A DNA stretch of 64,000 nucleotides from a virus: positions 17,449-81,448 of the IMG/VR virus record IMGVR_UViG_3300033182_000709; one strand, 5' to 3'. Of the stretch, positions 1 to 6,364 are shown one piece after another. The translations under genes were made by a program, and so were the position numbers. The notes beneath the pieces were generated by a model. It had not been told where the DNA came from and did not search any database. It saw only the letters and a program-made list of their open reading frames with translations. Positions within the stretch are counted from its first letter, which is position 1. Each line of letters starts with the position of its first letter.

Positions 1-34
1 TACGTCAATTTGGATTTTCTTTAAAGTTTGTTGC

Positions 35-62
35 TTGACAATGCCGATAACTATAGTAGAAT
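35..62 (+). promoter_or_regulatory. early-type promoter
   Basis: TTGACA (35-40), 16 bp spacer containing CCGATAAC, then TAGAAT (57-62). It matches the early promoter class found about ten times in the first 10.3 kb. The only thing downstream before the next promoter is a hairpin-rich non-coding stretch. Confidence 0.75.
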
Positions 63-67
63 GATAC

Positions 68-148
68 TTGGGTGGGCAGCACTTACAGGCCGATGCCCAC
101 ATGTGACAAATCCGAAACCTGCGGGACAGTGAGAGGCTGTCTTTTCTA
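68..148 (+). ncRNA. candidate small RNA between promoter and terminator-like hairpin
   Basis: The stretch after the promoter at 35-62 has no ORF with a ribosome-binding site. It carries TGGGCA (73-78) pairing with TGCCCA (94-99), and GACAG (125-129) pairing with CTGTC (137-141) followed by a short T-run, which looks like a weak intrinsic terminator. The expected transcript is about 75-80 nt. Its function and family are unknown. It could instead be an untranslated leader for the gene at 277, but that gene has its own promoter at 213-240. Confidence 0.4.
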
Positions 149-212
149 TTCTAGCTTCTTTAGATTATTACTAAATAGCACGCGAGCACGCGAGTTTTTT
201 CTAAAGTTTTAC

Positions 213-240
213 TTGACAATTAGCCGATAAATGTTATACT
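213..240 (+). promoter_or_regulatory. early-type promoter
   Basis: TTGACA (213-218), 16 bp spacer with GCCGATAA, TATACT (235-240), 36 bp before the first gene. A doubled GCACGCGAG motif lies just upstream at about 179-195. Confidence 0.8.
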
Positions 241-276
241 GGAAGAGTAAACAACACTACTTTTAGGAGAAGCGAA

Positions 277-522
277 ATGAGAGTTATGGAAAAGAATGGA
301 AAACCGCTTGAGGTTAAAGAGCACATTATGACCAAGAACTTTTGGGAATTCTTTTTACTGGAGGAACCAGACGAGAATGGAGTGGCATTTGCCTTAGTGT
401 GTGGAGATTATGACGAATTGGGTTATGTATCCTTGGACGAGATTAAACCATTCATTATTTCTAGAACAAAACAAATGGATGGAATTATGCCCGCTCCCGG
501 TTATTCTTGGCTTGACAATTAG
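277..522 (+). CDS. small acidic hypothetical protein
   Basis: 81 residues; function not recognised. It has a strong Shine-Dalgarno (TTTTAGGAGA) 7 bases before the ATG and its own early-type promoter. The protein is rich in acidic and aromatic residues with no membrane segment. The next promoter (512-539) overlaps its last codons, so genes here are packed as single promoter-gene units. Likely an early host-takeover protein, inferred from position only. Confidence 0.75.
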   Translation: MRVMEKNGKPLEVKEHIMTKNFWEFFLLEEPDENGVAFALVCGDYDELGYVSLDEIKPFIISRTKQMDGIMPAPGYSWLDN

Positions 523-539
523 GATTTGTATAGTACAAT
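512..539 (+). promoter_or_regulatory. early-type promoter without CGATA spacer motif
   Basis: TTGACA (512-517), 16 bp spacer, TACAAT (534-539). Spacing is identical to the other early promoters but the spacer lacks CGATA. It overlaps the 3' end of the preceding gene. Confidence 0.7.
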
Positions 540-573
540 AGAAGCACAACATTACTTTTTTAGGAGAATGGAA

Positions 574-897
574 ATGAGTAAGATTGAGGAAGCTATTGAA
601 GATGTTATCAATGGGCATATTAGTGAATTGGACTTTCATGATATGATTACCACTGAGGTTCGTGATACTTGGGACATGGATGAACTGGATCGTGTAGATG
701 AGACAGTTGATAGAGTGGATGCTCTTGAGGCATGGATAGTTGATGCAGAGGATAAACTGAGTATTCAAAATGTTATTAACTTGGAAAGTTCAGTTAAGAA
801 TCTTACTAAGTATACCCAGCAACTAGAACTTCGTATTACAGAACTTGAGCAACAAGCAAACAAGTCCTTTATTGAGAAACTTATGTTTTGGAGGTAG
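574..897 (+). CDS. acidic coiled-coil hypothetical protein
   Basis: 107 residues from the ATG at 574, chosen because AGGAGA (562-567) is correctly spaced for it and too close to the ATG at 568. The N-terminal two thirds are strongly acidic. Residues from about 70 on form heptad-like leucine repeats (coiled coil), ending in a short basic/aromatic tail. Function unknown. It begins a run of five tightly packed genes up to 1616 sharing one promoter. Confidence 0.75.
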   Translation: MSKIEEAIEDVINGHISELDFHDMITTEVRDTWDMDELDRVDETVDRVDALEAWIVDAEDKLSIQNVINLESSVKNLTKYTQQLELRITELEQQANKSFIEKLMFWR

Positions 898-899
898 TG

Positions 900-1046
900 A
901 TGAGATACACAAATATGGTAGGAAATCCAGTTGACGGATTCAAATGTTATGGTATCTTTGATAATCTACAGGATGCTATTGACTGGCAGGATGGATGTGA
1001 CGAGTCTTGTTGGGTTGTAGAATTGGAGGTTGAAGATGACAATTAA
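900..1046 (+). CDS. small hypothetical protein (48 aa)
   Basis: 48-residue reading frame with a strong GGAGG 5-6 bases upstream, inside the end of the preceding gene. Sequence starts MRYTNMVGNP and ends in acidic residues. No family recognised. It overlaps the next gene by 11 bases, as expected for translational coupling. Confidence 0.6.
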   Translation: MRYTNMVGNPVDGFKCYGIFDNLQDAIDWQDGCDESCWVVELEVEDDN

Positions 1047-1170
1047 AGAATTGATAAAAGAATTTGTTGATGACCACAAAGCACACTTTGACTGTTATCC
1101 AATGGAAGTTGAAGTAAACGATATTGTTTATTCTTGGGATCAGTATTGGGAGATTTTGGACAATGAGTAA
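1036..1170 (+). CDS. small hypothetical protein (44 aa)
   Basis: 44 residues, starting MTIKELIKEF, with a GGAGG-type ribosome site inside the preceding gene and an 8-base overlap with the following one. Acidic, no membrane segment, function unknown. Supported by gene packing and SD rather than by homology. Confidence 0.6.
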   Translation: MTIKELIKEFVDDHKAHFDCYPMEVEVNDIVYSWDQYWEILDNE

Positions 1171-1336
1171 ACCTGAATACACACCAGAGAATTGCGAAAC
1201 ATTAGCTAATACTGTTGTAGATAGTATGTCATGGGATGAACTTAGACAATTTGTTTATGATGATGTTTATTCTATTATGATGGAAGAAAAAGATGTTTTC
1301 CTTGCTAACGTAGAACATTATTGGGAGGGAGATTGA
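1163..1336 (+). CDS. small acidic hypothetical protein (57 aa)
   Basis: 57 residues from the ATG at 1163 (MSKPEYTPEN), preceded by GGGAG. An upstream in-frame ATG at 1124 has no ribosome site and lies deep in the previous gene, so the shorter form is preferred. Acidic helical composition; function unknown. Confidence 0.65.
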   Translation: MSKPEYTPENCETLANTVVDSMSWDELRQFVYDDVYSIMMEEKDVFLANVEHYWEGD

Positions 1337-1337
1337 A

Positions 1338-1616
1338 ATGAAGAAGAAGTATAGACTTTTTAGTGATCCCGGTCACGCTTGGCTTGAGGTTGACTTTAAC
1401 GAACTGGTTAGTTTAGGAATAAATAAAAAGATTACTGCTTGGTCCTACCATAAGGGTAACAATGTGTATCTGGAAGAGGATTGTGATGCTCCTTTATTTT
1501 TACAAACTAAAAAAGATCTTACAGGTGAGGTAACACAGTATGAAGAGATTACAAGCGATTACAATTCTCCAATACGAAACTACAGTCCATATTATTTTGG
1601 GACTATGTATGATTAG
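1338..1616 (+). CDS. hypothetical protein (92 aa)
   Basis: 92 residues, starting one base after the previous stop, with GGGAGGGA as ribosome site. Mixed composition with many aromatic residues, no membrane segment, family not recognised. It is the last gene of the 574-1616 unit; GT-rich spacer and a GC-rich repeat follow. Confidence 0.7.
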   Translation: MKKKYRLFSDPGHAWLEVDFNELVSLGINKKITAWSYHKGNNVYLEEDCDAPLFLQTKKDLTGEVTQYEEITSDYNSPIRNYSPYYFGTMYD

Positions 1617-1652
1617 TTGATTCTCCTTGTTGTGTGTTGTGTGTTGTGTGTG

Positions 1653-1744
1653 GCCCTAAGTCCTTACCCCGCAAGGGGTTAGGGCGGCGGGCCGGGGGGC
1701 GGATCGACCTAAGTCCTTACGACACAAGGATTTACGACTATTTG
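1653..1744 (+). repeat. GC-rich double-hairpin repeat, copy 1
   Basis: Two units of CCTAAGTCCTTA. In the first, CCCTAA and CCCC pair with GGGG and TTAGGG across a GCAA tetraloop. A GC-rich linker (GGGCCGGGGGGCGG) separates it from a second, weaker inverted repeat ending in TTACGACTATTT. Related copies sit at 2479, 3246, 4381 and 5620, each ahead of a promoter. It is far more GC-rich than the genes around it. Confidence 0.85.
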
Positions 1745-1776
1745 GGTTTTTTCTGGTTTTGACTGGAGAAAATCCC

Positions 1777-1804
1777 TTGACAATGACGATAAGTATTGTA
1801 TAAT
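1777..1804 (+). promoter_or_regulatory. early-type promoter driving a tRNA-like RNA
   Basis: TTGACA (1777-1782), 16 bp spacer with GACGATAA, TATAAT (1799-1804): a near-consensus promoter. The expected start (about 1811-1813) coincides with the 5' end of the tRNA-like sequence. Confidence 0.85.
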
Positions 1805-1812
1805 GGTAGCAC

Positions 1813-1920
1813 AGGAGAGGATGGTTTTCCTACTGTGGACGCTCGATCAGAAGCGTAGTCCCAGAGCGGGGATGGGCGTGATGATCCCACGGTATTCTGG
1901 TTCGATCCCAGTTTTTCCTA
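1813..1920 (+). ncRNA. tRNA-like structured RNA, non-canonical
   Basis: The 3' part is tRNA-like: T-arm with loop TTCGATC (1901-1907) and CTGG/CCAG stem, then TTTTCCT plus A, which pairs with AGGAGAG at 1813-1819 (two G-U pairs), followed by a T-run. The middle has ACGCT/AGCGT (1839-1856) closing an 8-base loop and a further hairpin with GGGAT/ATCCC. At about 108 nt, with an 8-base anticodon-type loop and no clear D-arm, it is not a normal tRNA. It could be a degenerate tRNA or a tRNA mimic. Confidence 0.45.
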
Positions 1921-1964
1921 CTTTTTTCACTTTTGTTTAGTACTTTAAAAGGAAAGAAAATGTT

Positions 1965-2255
1965 ATGCGATCTTATACAACTGATGACGGATTTACTGTC
2001 CGTGTGTTTAGCACTATGTATCTTGATTGGGGTCTCGAAATTTTGGCACCTAGTGGGGAATCTTTGTATTATAATCCCCATTGTATCGCTTCTGATTGTG
2101 TAGGATTCTATTGGGAAGATGATGAAGGAGAACCATTAGAGGAAGGTATTGATTGGAGCGATGAAGATTGGCAGGAGTATCTTGAATGTGAAGCAGATTC
2201 ACTAATTGAGTGCTTTGTTGCCGAAGATGATTTTGGAGAAGCATTAAATGAATAA
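1965..2255 (+). CDS. acidic hypothetical protein (96 aa)
   Basis: 96 residues starting MRSYTTDDGF, with AAAGGAAAG upstream. Very acidic C-terminal half rich in Asp, Glu and Trp, so a DNA-mimic role is imaginable but unsupported. It overlaps the next gene by 8 bases and probably shares the promoter at 1777, by read-through of the tRNA-like RNA. Confidence 0.7.
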   Translation: MRSYTTDDGFTVRVFSTMYLDWGLEILAPSGESLYYNPHCIASDCVGFYWEDDEGEPLEEGIDWSDEDWQEYLECEADSLIECFVAEDDFGEALNE

Positions 2256-2472
2256 TGAGATTGAAACCGTATCTATTTGGTGTGACGCACCTGATAGTTA
2301 TGATGAGATGGTAGGCCAAGAACCATATTTCAGTTGGTTTTGTTGTGACTCTTGTAATGAGCGTTTAGGTGGTAGTCGATATGACGTTGTGGGTTTCAAC
2401 CCCGGCGATGATCCTGACGACTACCTTGAGTTGTCAGTTTGTGTTGATTGTTATTGTGAGTTAGTTGGTTAG
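2248..2472 (+). CDS. small Cys-rich protein, possible zinc binder
   Basis: 74 residues. Two Cys pairs (CCDSC near residue 33 and CVDC near residue 67) could form one zinc site of the treble-clef or ribbon kind. Acidic overall. Translationally coupled to the upstream gene by overlap. Function unknown. Confidence 0.7.
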   Translation: MNNEIETVSIWCDAPDSYDEMVGQEPYFSWFCCDSCNERLGGSRYDVVGFNPGDDPDDYLELSVCVDCYCELVG

Positions 2473-2478
2473 TTAATC

Positions 2479-2570
2479 GCCCTAAGTCCTTACCCCGCAA
2501 GGGGTTAGGGCTACGGGCCGGGGGGCGGCTCGCCCTAAGTCCTTATACTGCAACAACTTACGGCTATTTG
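2479..2570 (+). repeat. GC-rich double-hairpin repeat, copy 2
   Basis: Same plan as copy 1: CCCTAAGTCCTTACCCC-GCAA-GGGG-TTAGGG, a GC-rich linker, then CCCTAAGTCCTTA and an inverted partner ending CTTACGGCTATTTG. Confidence 0.85.
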
Positions 2571-2602
2571 CTTTTTTTCTTATTTTGAGTGAAGATTGCC
2601 CC

Positions 2603-2630
2603 TTGACTTTGACGATAACTATTGTATAAT
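2603..2630 (+). promoter_or_regulatory. early-type promoter
   Basis: TTGACT (2603-2608), 16 bp spacer with GACGATAACTAT, TATAAT (2625-2630), 19 bp before the ATG at 2650. Confidence 0.85.
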
Positions 2631-2649
2631 GGAAGCAAAGGAGAACGCT

Positions 2650-2997
2650 ATGCTTAAAATCGTTACTAACAATGTGCCTAGAGATGTTTTGAGTGGGTAT
2701 GAAATGGACCCGCAGATTCTGAGAGATGAATTTGATATTGAAGTCGAAGGTATGAATGATGACCAGATTGGTGATCTTTGCTCAATGCAGTTTGTAAAGT
2801 TTCGGGGTGTTTGGTATGATGTTAGTGACTTTATCACAACGTCACCCGGACCTTGGAATCATGGATTGCCTGAAGAATTTAGACAGTGGGATGGGTATGC
2901 TTCCGATAGTTTCTTTTCTGGCACCCTCTTGAAATATGCAAGAGACGATGATAGAATGGACTTTGACCGAGTGGTTATGGCAACTTATTACAGTTAA
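2650..2997 (+). CDS. hypothetical acidic protein (115 aa)
   Basis: 115 residues from the ATG at 2650, which follows AAAGGAGAA. The upstream in-frame ATG at 2596 lies before the promoter -10 and cannot be used from it. Acidic and aromatic, no membrane segment. No family recognised. Co-transcribed with the gene at 3009. Confidence 0.7.
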   Translation: MLKIVTNNVPRDVLSGYEMDPQILRDEFDIEVEGMNDDQIGDLCSMQFVKFRGVWYDVSDFITTSPGPWNHGLPEEFRQWDGYASDSFFSGTLLKYARDDDRMDFDRVVMATYYS

Positions 2998-3008
2998 GGA
3001 GAAATCGC

Positions 3009-3233
3009 ATGAATGGTTGGAGAAATCGTGAAACGTGGTTAATTAATCTTTGGTTTGGAGATCATTGGACAGAAGAAGGAGATGTCCAAACGACCAGAGA
3101 TTACATTGAAGAAATGATAGACGAGCAAAGAGAAAAGATGCCTGATTGGATGGTTGATATTTTGGGCGTAAATTTTGTGATGGAAGAAATCGACTGGGAT
3201 GAATTAGGGGGACATATAGAAGCTATGCCGTAA
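3009..3233 (+). CDS. small phage protein with N-R-E-T-W-L motif
   Basis: 74 residues. The N-terminus MNGWRNRETWLINLWFGD resembles a widespread family of small phage proteins (DUF7249-like, from memory) that share an NRETW-x2-x-LW start; no function is established. Ribosome site AAGGAGAA. Second gene of the unit from the promoter at 2603. Confidence 0.7.
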   Translation: MNGWRNRETWLINLWFGDHWTEEGDVQTTRDYIEEMIDEQREKMPDWMVDILGVNFVMEEIDWDELGGHIEAMP

Positions 3234-3245
3234 GTGGTGCTGATT

Positions 3246-3340
3246 GCCCTAAGTCCTTACCCCGCAAGGGGTTAGGGCGACGGGGGCCGGGGCCGCTGGC
3301 CCTAAGTCCTTACGCCACAACGATTTACGACGATTTAGAA
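3246..3340 (+). repeat. GC-rich double-hairpin repeat, copy 3
   Basis: CCCTAAGTCCTTACCCC-GCAA-GGGG-TTAGGG, linker GGGGGCCGGGGCCGC, second CCCTAAGTCCTTA half ending TTTACGACGATTTA. It lies directly after one gene unit and about 40 bp ahead of the next promoter. Confidence 0.85.
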
Positions 3341-3380
3341 ATACTTTGGGAATATTCCCGTTTTGTTCTCATGTTTCTCC

Positions 3381-3408
3381 TTGACAATGACGATAACTAT
3401 AGTATAAT
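3381..3408 (+). promoter_or_regulatory. early-type promoter
   Basis: TTGACA (3381-3386), 16 bp spacer with GACGATAACTAT, TATAAT (3403-3408). The -10 is followed by AAAGGAG and an ATG at 3423, giving a very short leader. Confidence 0.9.
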
Positions 3409-3422
3409 CAAAGGAGTAAGAC

Positions 3423-3509
3423 ATGAGTGAGTTTTTTACCTTAGCAGGGTGTGTCACCCTCATCTTTATTTGGAGTTTATGGAATGAAGCTGCTAGGAAT
3501 TGGGTCTGA
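3423..3509 (+). CDS. single-span membrane peptide (28 aa)
   Basis: 28 residues with one hydrophobic segment (residues 4-20). AAAGGAG is 5 bases upstream of the ATG. Overlaps the next gene by 26 bases. Function unknown; one of many tiny membrane peptides in this genome. Confidence 0.5.
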   Translation: MSEFFTLAGCVTLIFIWSLWNEAARNWV

Positions 3510-3651
3510 TTTGGGAACGGGAAAAGTTACGGCAATCCTGAAAAATAAGGTTGAGATTTCTTATCAGGATGGTACAATAGAGTTTGTAAGTTTCAAGGAA
3601 GCAGAACGAAGGTTGTACTTCGATAACCTGCAAGGTTGGAAAAGCGTTTAA
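3484..3651 (+). CDS. small hypothetical protein (55 aa)
   Basis: 55 residues starting MKLLGIGSDL, preceded by TGGAG. The pattern GKVTAILKNKVEISYQDG suggests a small beta-barrel (KOW/SH3-like) fold, by inference only. The start at 3484 is preferred over the upstream 3451, which has no ribosome site. Confidence 0.6.
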   Translation: MKLLGIGSDLGTGKVTAILKNKVEISYQDGTIEFVSFKEAERRLYFDNLQGWKSV

Positions 3652-3680
3652 GTTTCTTTCTTTTTTAGGAGTTGTTTGCT

Positions 3681-3965
3681 ATGCAAAAGCGAACCAGTTA
3701 CGAGTTTGAGGGCAAGTGCGGTTATAGTTACGTCACCAAGGCGTATTCCTCCAACGATGTGAAGTTTGAGGTTCATTTTCGAGCGAATGAGAATGACACC
3801 GATACCGTCCAGTTTGGAGTGGATGCCTCTACTGCTCGCAACATCTTGCGGTCTTTGACTCGCGCAGTTATCGAATCCGATCCTGAATTGGGTATTGACG
3901 CTCTCCGATGCATTGTCGATGAGCATAAGGAAAAGTTGGAACAATCTTCCGATTGTGAAGAATAA
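3681..3965 (+). CDS. hypothetical protein (94 aa)
   Basis: 94 residues from the ATG at 3681, 9 bases after AGGAG; a TTG at 3672 is too close to the SD. Composition is soluble, with a C-terminal acidic helix. From here to about 5560 codon use shifts to more G/C in third positions than in the genes after 8 kb. Function unknown. Confidence 0.7.
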   Translation: MQKRTSYEFEGKCGYSYVTKAYSSNDVKFEVHFRANENDTDTVQFGVDASTARNILRSLTRAVIESDPELGIDALRCIVDEHKEKLEQSSDCEE

Positions 3966-3968
3966 TCC

Positions 3969-3996
3969 TTGACTTCTGTTTGTTGTGTGCTACAAT
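3969..3996 (+). promoter_or_regulatory. early-type promoter without CGATA
   Basis: TTGACT (3969-3974), 16 bp spacer, TACAAT (3991-3996). The start region is a hairpin: GGCAAC pairs with GTTGCC just downstream, and outer GGGG (3997-4000) pairs with CCCC before a TTCTTTC tract. Confidence 0.7.
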
Positions 3997-4057
3997 GGGG
4001 TAAAGGCAACAAGGTGTTGCCGCCCCTTCTTTCTCTCTCTTTATGAGGTATTTTGTT

Positions 4058-4297
4058 ATGGCTAATGTTAAAAACTTTCGTGACCTTCGTTCCACTCGCT
4101 ACATCAATGTTGGAGAGGTCGTTTCCGTCAATTATCCCAAACATGGCAAGCGTAACGTCTTGACCAAGCACTCTGGTGAAGTGGTTGCTACTGGAACTGG
4201 TCCCGGTGGTCGATACATTACAATCAAGGGTGAAGGCGGGATTATTCGCTCGCTATCCGAGGCCAAGATGGTAAAGCTCCGCAAACACCTTGCATGA
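4058..4297 (+). CDS. small basic hypothetical protein (79 aa)
   Basis: 79 residues, starting MANVKNFRDL. The ATG at 4058 is 8 bases after TGAGG and is preferred over the ATG at 4043. Basic, glycine-rich and beta-prone, so possibly nucleic-acid binding (inference). A strong intrinsic terminator follows at 4339. Confidence 0.7.
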   Translation: MANVKNFRDLRSTRYINVGEVVSVNYPKHGKRNVLTKHSGEVVATGTGPGGRYITIKGEGGIIRSLSEAKMVKLRKHLA

Positions 4298-4338
4298 TTT
4301 TACTGCTCTTTGTTTTATTTATATTTCTTACGTTTTAC

Positions 4339-4363
4339 GGGGTCGCCTAGCGGCCCCTTTTTT
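4339..4363 (+). terminator. intrinsic terminator
   Basis: GGGGTCGC-CTA-GCGGCCCC (one G-U pair) followed by seven T. It closes the 4058 gene unit. Confidence 0.9.
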
Positions 4364-4380
4364 ATTAGCATAAGAGAAAT

Positions 4381-4476
4381 CGACGTAAACCCTTACCAGT
4401 AAACGACTTAGGACGACGGGGGGCCGGGGCCGCTGCCCTAAGTCCTTATATAGCAACAACTTACGACGATTTACTT
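4381..4476 (+). repeat. GC-rich double-hairpin repeat, copy 4
   Basis: Variant copy. The first half is degenerate (CGTAAACCCTTACCAGTAAACGACTTAGG); the linker GGGGGGCCGGGGCCGC and the second CCCTAAGTCCTTA half are kept. The next promoter starts 39 bp further on. Confidence 0.8.
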
Positions 4477-4514
4477 TTTCTAGAAAATAATTCTATTCTG
4501 CTAAAGAAAAACGC

Positions 4515-4542
4515 TTGACATAGACGATAAATATAGTAGAAT
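4515..4542 (+). promoter_or_regulatory. early-type promoter
   Basis: TTGACA (4515-4520), 16 bp spacer with GACGATAAATAT, TAGAAT (4537-4542), 50 bp before the DUF932-type gene. Confidence 0.85.
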
Positions 4543-4592
4543 TAAGGCATAACCAAGTCTGTTACTTTTTTCTTTTTTGAAAGGTGAGCAAT

Positions 4593-5561
4593 ATGTCTCA
4601 TGAAATCGAGTCTGTAAACGGTCGTGCTTCTATGGTTTTCGCTGGGGAAACCCCTTGGCATGGTTTGGGTCATCGTCTTGAGGGCAACGAGTCCGCAAAC
4701 GAGATCCGCGAATTGGCGGGTCTAGATTGGAATGTTGAGGTTGAACCGTTGTATCGTAAGATCGATGGGGAGTTCGTTGAGTTCCCATTGGCAAACGCCA
4801 GCGTCCGCGATATGGATAACTCAAATCTAGGTTGCGTCGGTCCACGTTGGACACCGTATCAAAACGAATCGATGTTTGAGTGCTTCCGGCCTATGGTCGA
4901 AAATGGTCTAATGAAGTGGCATACTGCCGGATCGCTTCGCAATGGTCAACGTGTTTGGTGCTTGTGCGAATTGAATCTTGATAATTCGGAAATCACTCCG
5001 GGCGACGAAATTCGCAAGTTCGCTATGCTTTCCAACGGTCACGATGGCAAGCTTGCGGTTCACTTTGGTTTCACTCCGATTCGCGTTGTGTGTGCAAACA
5101 CTGAAGCAATGGCAAGGGGTTCCAAAGCGTCAAAACTGATTCGCGTGCGTCACTCGCGTATGGTCGAGCAGAATGTTGAGCGGTTGCGTGACATCATGAA
5201 TGTCGCCAATCAAGAGTTTGAAGCAACGTGCGATCAATATCGTTTCCTCGCTTCGCGTGACATCAACAAAGCGGATCTTGAGAAATATATCAAGGTTGTC
5301 TTTGACCTTCAGACCAAGAAAGACGATGACATCTCTACCCGTCAGAAAAATATCAACTCTCGCATTGTCGAGTTGTTTGAGACTGGTCGCGGTTCTGATG
5401 TTGCCGGTTCGACTTGGTGGGGTGCTTACAATGCTATGACCGAATACGCGAATTGGGAAAAGGGACGAAACGAAGAAAACCGCATGGACTCTGTGTGGTT
5501 TGGGCAAAATGCCACGTTTGTCTCAAAGTCGCTAGATGCCGCTCTTGCGTTGTCTGCCTAA
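4593..5561 (+). CDS. DUF932-type phage/plasmid protein
   Basis: 322 residues. The N-terminus (MSHEIESVNG, then GETPWHGLGH) and the later VCANTEAMAR match the DUF932 / TIGR03299 phage-plasmid family, common next to replication or early genes; its biochemical role is not established. Start at ATG 4593 after GAAAGGTGAG; a GTG at 4584 is too close to that SD. Single-gene unit with its own promoter and a perfect terminator behind it. Codon use is distinctly more GC-rich than most of the window, so it may have a different history. Confidence 0.85.
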   Translation: MSHEIESVNGRASMVFAGETPWHGLGHRLEGNESANEIRELAGLDWNVEVEPLYRKIDGEFVEFPLANASVRDMDNSNLGCVGPRWTPYQNESMFECFRPMVENGLMKWHTAGSLRNGQRVWCLCELNLDNSEITPGDEIRKFAMLSNGHDGKLAVHFGFTPIRVVCANTEAMARGSKASKLIRVRHSRMVEQNVERLRDIMNVANQEFEATCDQYRFLASRDINKADLEKYIKVVFDLQTKKDDDISTRQKNINSRIVELFETGRGSDVAGSTWWGAYNAMTEYANWEKGRNEENRMDSVWFGQNATFVSKSLDAALALSA

Positions 5562-5580
5562 CTTATCACTAACCTTTGCG

Positions 5581-5603
5581 GGGGACTTCGGTCCCCTTTT
5601 TTT
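5581..5603 (+). terminator. intrinsic terminator
   Basis: GGGGAC-TTCG-GTCCCC followed by seven T: a textbook UUCG-loop terminator for the DUF932 gene. Confidence 0.95.
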
Positions 5604-5619
5604 ATGCCGTGACACAAAT

Positions 5620-5708
5620 CGTCGTAAGTCCTTATGTAGCAACAACTTAGGGCGACGGGGGCGGGGGCGGCTCACCCTAAGTCCTTATGTAGCAACGACT
5701 TACGTCAA
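5620..5708 (+). repeat. GC-rich double-hairpin repeat, copy 5
   Basis: Both halves read GTAAGTCCTTATGTAGCAAC-type inverted repeats (CGTAAGTC against GACTTACG in the second), separated by GACGGGGGCGGGGGCGGC. A further half unit (GTAAGTCCTTATGTGG) follows at 5824, and the window's first bases (TACGTCAATT) look like the end of another copy. Confidence 0.85.
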
Positions 5709-5790
5709 ATTCCTAAATTAAGTACTAAACAGGAAGTATTTAGAATAGCTGTAAGTCTAATAATAGTAAGGGTTTATGTCAAGTTATGTA

Positions 5791-5818
5791 TTGACTATGC
5801 CGATGTATATACTATAAT
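5791..5818 (+). promoter_or_regulatory. early-type promoter
   Basis: TTGACT (5791-5796), 16 bp spacer with GCCGATGTAT, TATAAT (5813-5818). A GTAAGTCCTTA half-repeat begins 6 bp after the -10, in the initially transcribed region. Confidence 0.8.
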
Positions 5819-5884
5819 AGGTGATGTAAGTCCTTATGTGGTAAGGGTTTAGGTTAAATTACTCTTTTTTAAAACGGAGGTTCT

Positions 5885-5941
5885 ATGATTCTAGGCTTGA
5901 TGGTAATCTTTATAATCTTAGTAACTTACGGTGGTGTGTAA
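5885..5941 (+). CDS. tiny membrane peptide (18 aa)
   Basis: 18 hydrophobic residues (MILGLMVIFI start) with an excellent ribosome site (ACGGAGG, 5 bases before ATG), its own promoter and its own terminator (5951-5982). This complete single-gene transcription unit argues that the peptide is real despite its size. Function unknown; toxin-like or membrane-modulating peptides have this form. Confidence 0.55.
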   Translation: MILGLMVIFIILVTYGGV

Positions 5942-5950
5942 ACTTAGGTA

Positions 5951-5982
5951 AGCTGGGCAGCTTTGGCTGTCTGGCTTTTTTT
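5951..5982 (+). terminator. intrinsic terminator
   Basis: AGCTGGGCAGC pairs over 11 positions (with G-U pairs) with GCTGTCTGGCT around a TTTG loop, followed by seven T. Ends the 5885 unit and faces the minus-strand block. Confidence 0.85.
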
Positions 5983-6017
5983 GTATCATCTATTCTAGAT
6001 TCTTACCGTTCTTATAG

Positions 6018-6034
6018 TGTAGCACGCGAGTTTT
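6018..6034. repeat. AGCACGCGAGTTT motif, copy 1 of 3 in the minus-strand block
   Basis: TAGCACGCGAGTTT recurs at about 6019, 6213 and 6409, and doubled at 179-196. On the minus strand (AAACTCGCGTGCTA) each copy follows closely after a small gene and precedes the leader of the next, so it may be a minus-strand regulatory site. Confidence 0.75.
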
Positions 6035-6041
6035 TATAGTA

Positions 6042-6170
6042 CTAAGTGAAAAACAGATAAAACAAAAATCCTAACAATACATAAGACATACTATATATAA
6101 CTCCCATTGTTACTATTATATATAATAATACTTGCATATCATCTACTGGATCTCTTCTGGGTAACTTCAT
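6042..6170 (-). CDS. single-span membrane protein (42 aa)
   Basis: 42 residues starting MKLPRRDPVD, with a hydrophobic segment from about residue 13 to the end. On the minus strand AGGAAA lies about 9 bases before the ATG, preceded by TATATT and the AAACTCGCGTGCTA motif. Last gene of the minus-strand block. Function unknown. Confidence 0.55.
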   Translation of the reverse strand: MKLPRRDPVDDMQVLLYIIVTMGVIYSMSYVLLGFLFYLFFT

Positions 6171-6210
6171 GTATGTATTTCCTAATATAGATTTTTACGG
6201 TCCATAAATG

Positions 6211-6225
6211 ATAGCACGCGAGTTT
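6211..6225. repeat. AGCACGCGAGTTT motif, copy 2
   Basis: Identical 14-base motif, about 194 bp from copy 1, immediately after the stop codon of the 6224-6364 gene (minus strand). Confidence 0.75.
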
Positions 6226-6364
6226 ATATAAAATTATCTTTTGCCTGTTGTCTTAGTTCTTTAGGATAACACTTAAGAGATATAATTAGTACAAGTGAAG
6301 CAAGTAAATAAAATAATGAACCAATTAAAATTCTAAATGTTTTCCACATTCTTGAAACTGACAT
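6224..6364 (-). CDS. single-span membrane protein (46 aa)
   Basis: 46 residues starting MSVSRMWKTF, with a hydrophobic span at residues 11-30 and a basic tail. AAGGTG upstream on the minus strand. The span (FYLLASLVLIISL) resembles that of the 29-residue peptide at 6427, suggesting duplication. Function unknown. Confidence 0.6.
   Translation of the reverse strand: MSVSRMWKTFRILIGSLFYLLASLVLIISLKCYPKELRQQAKDNFI

Noticed and set aside
394-768. Minus-strand ORF opposite the first two genes
   Set aside because: No ribosome site, spans two plus-strand genes and their promoter, and its composition is that of an antisense shadow.
1813-1920. Selenocysteine tRNA (a TCA lies in the anticodon-type loop)
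   Set aside because: The loop has 8 bases with TCA misplaced, the acceptor stem is not the 8-bp Sec type, and no selenocysteine genes were seen.
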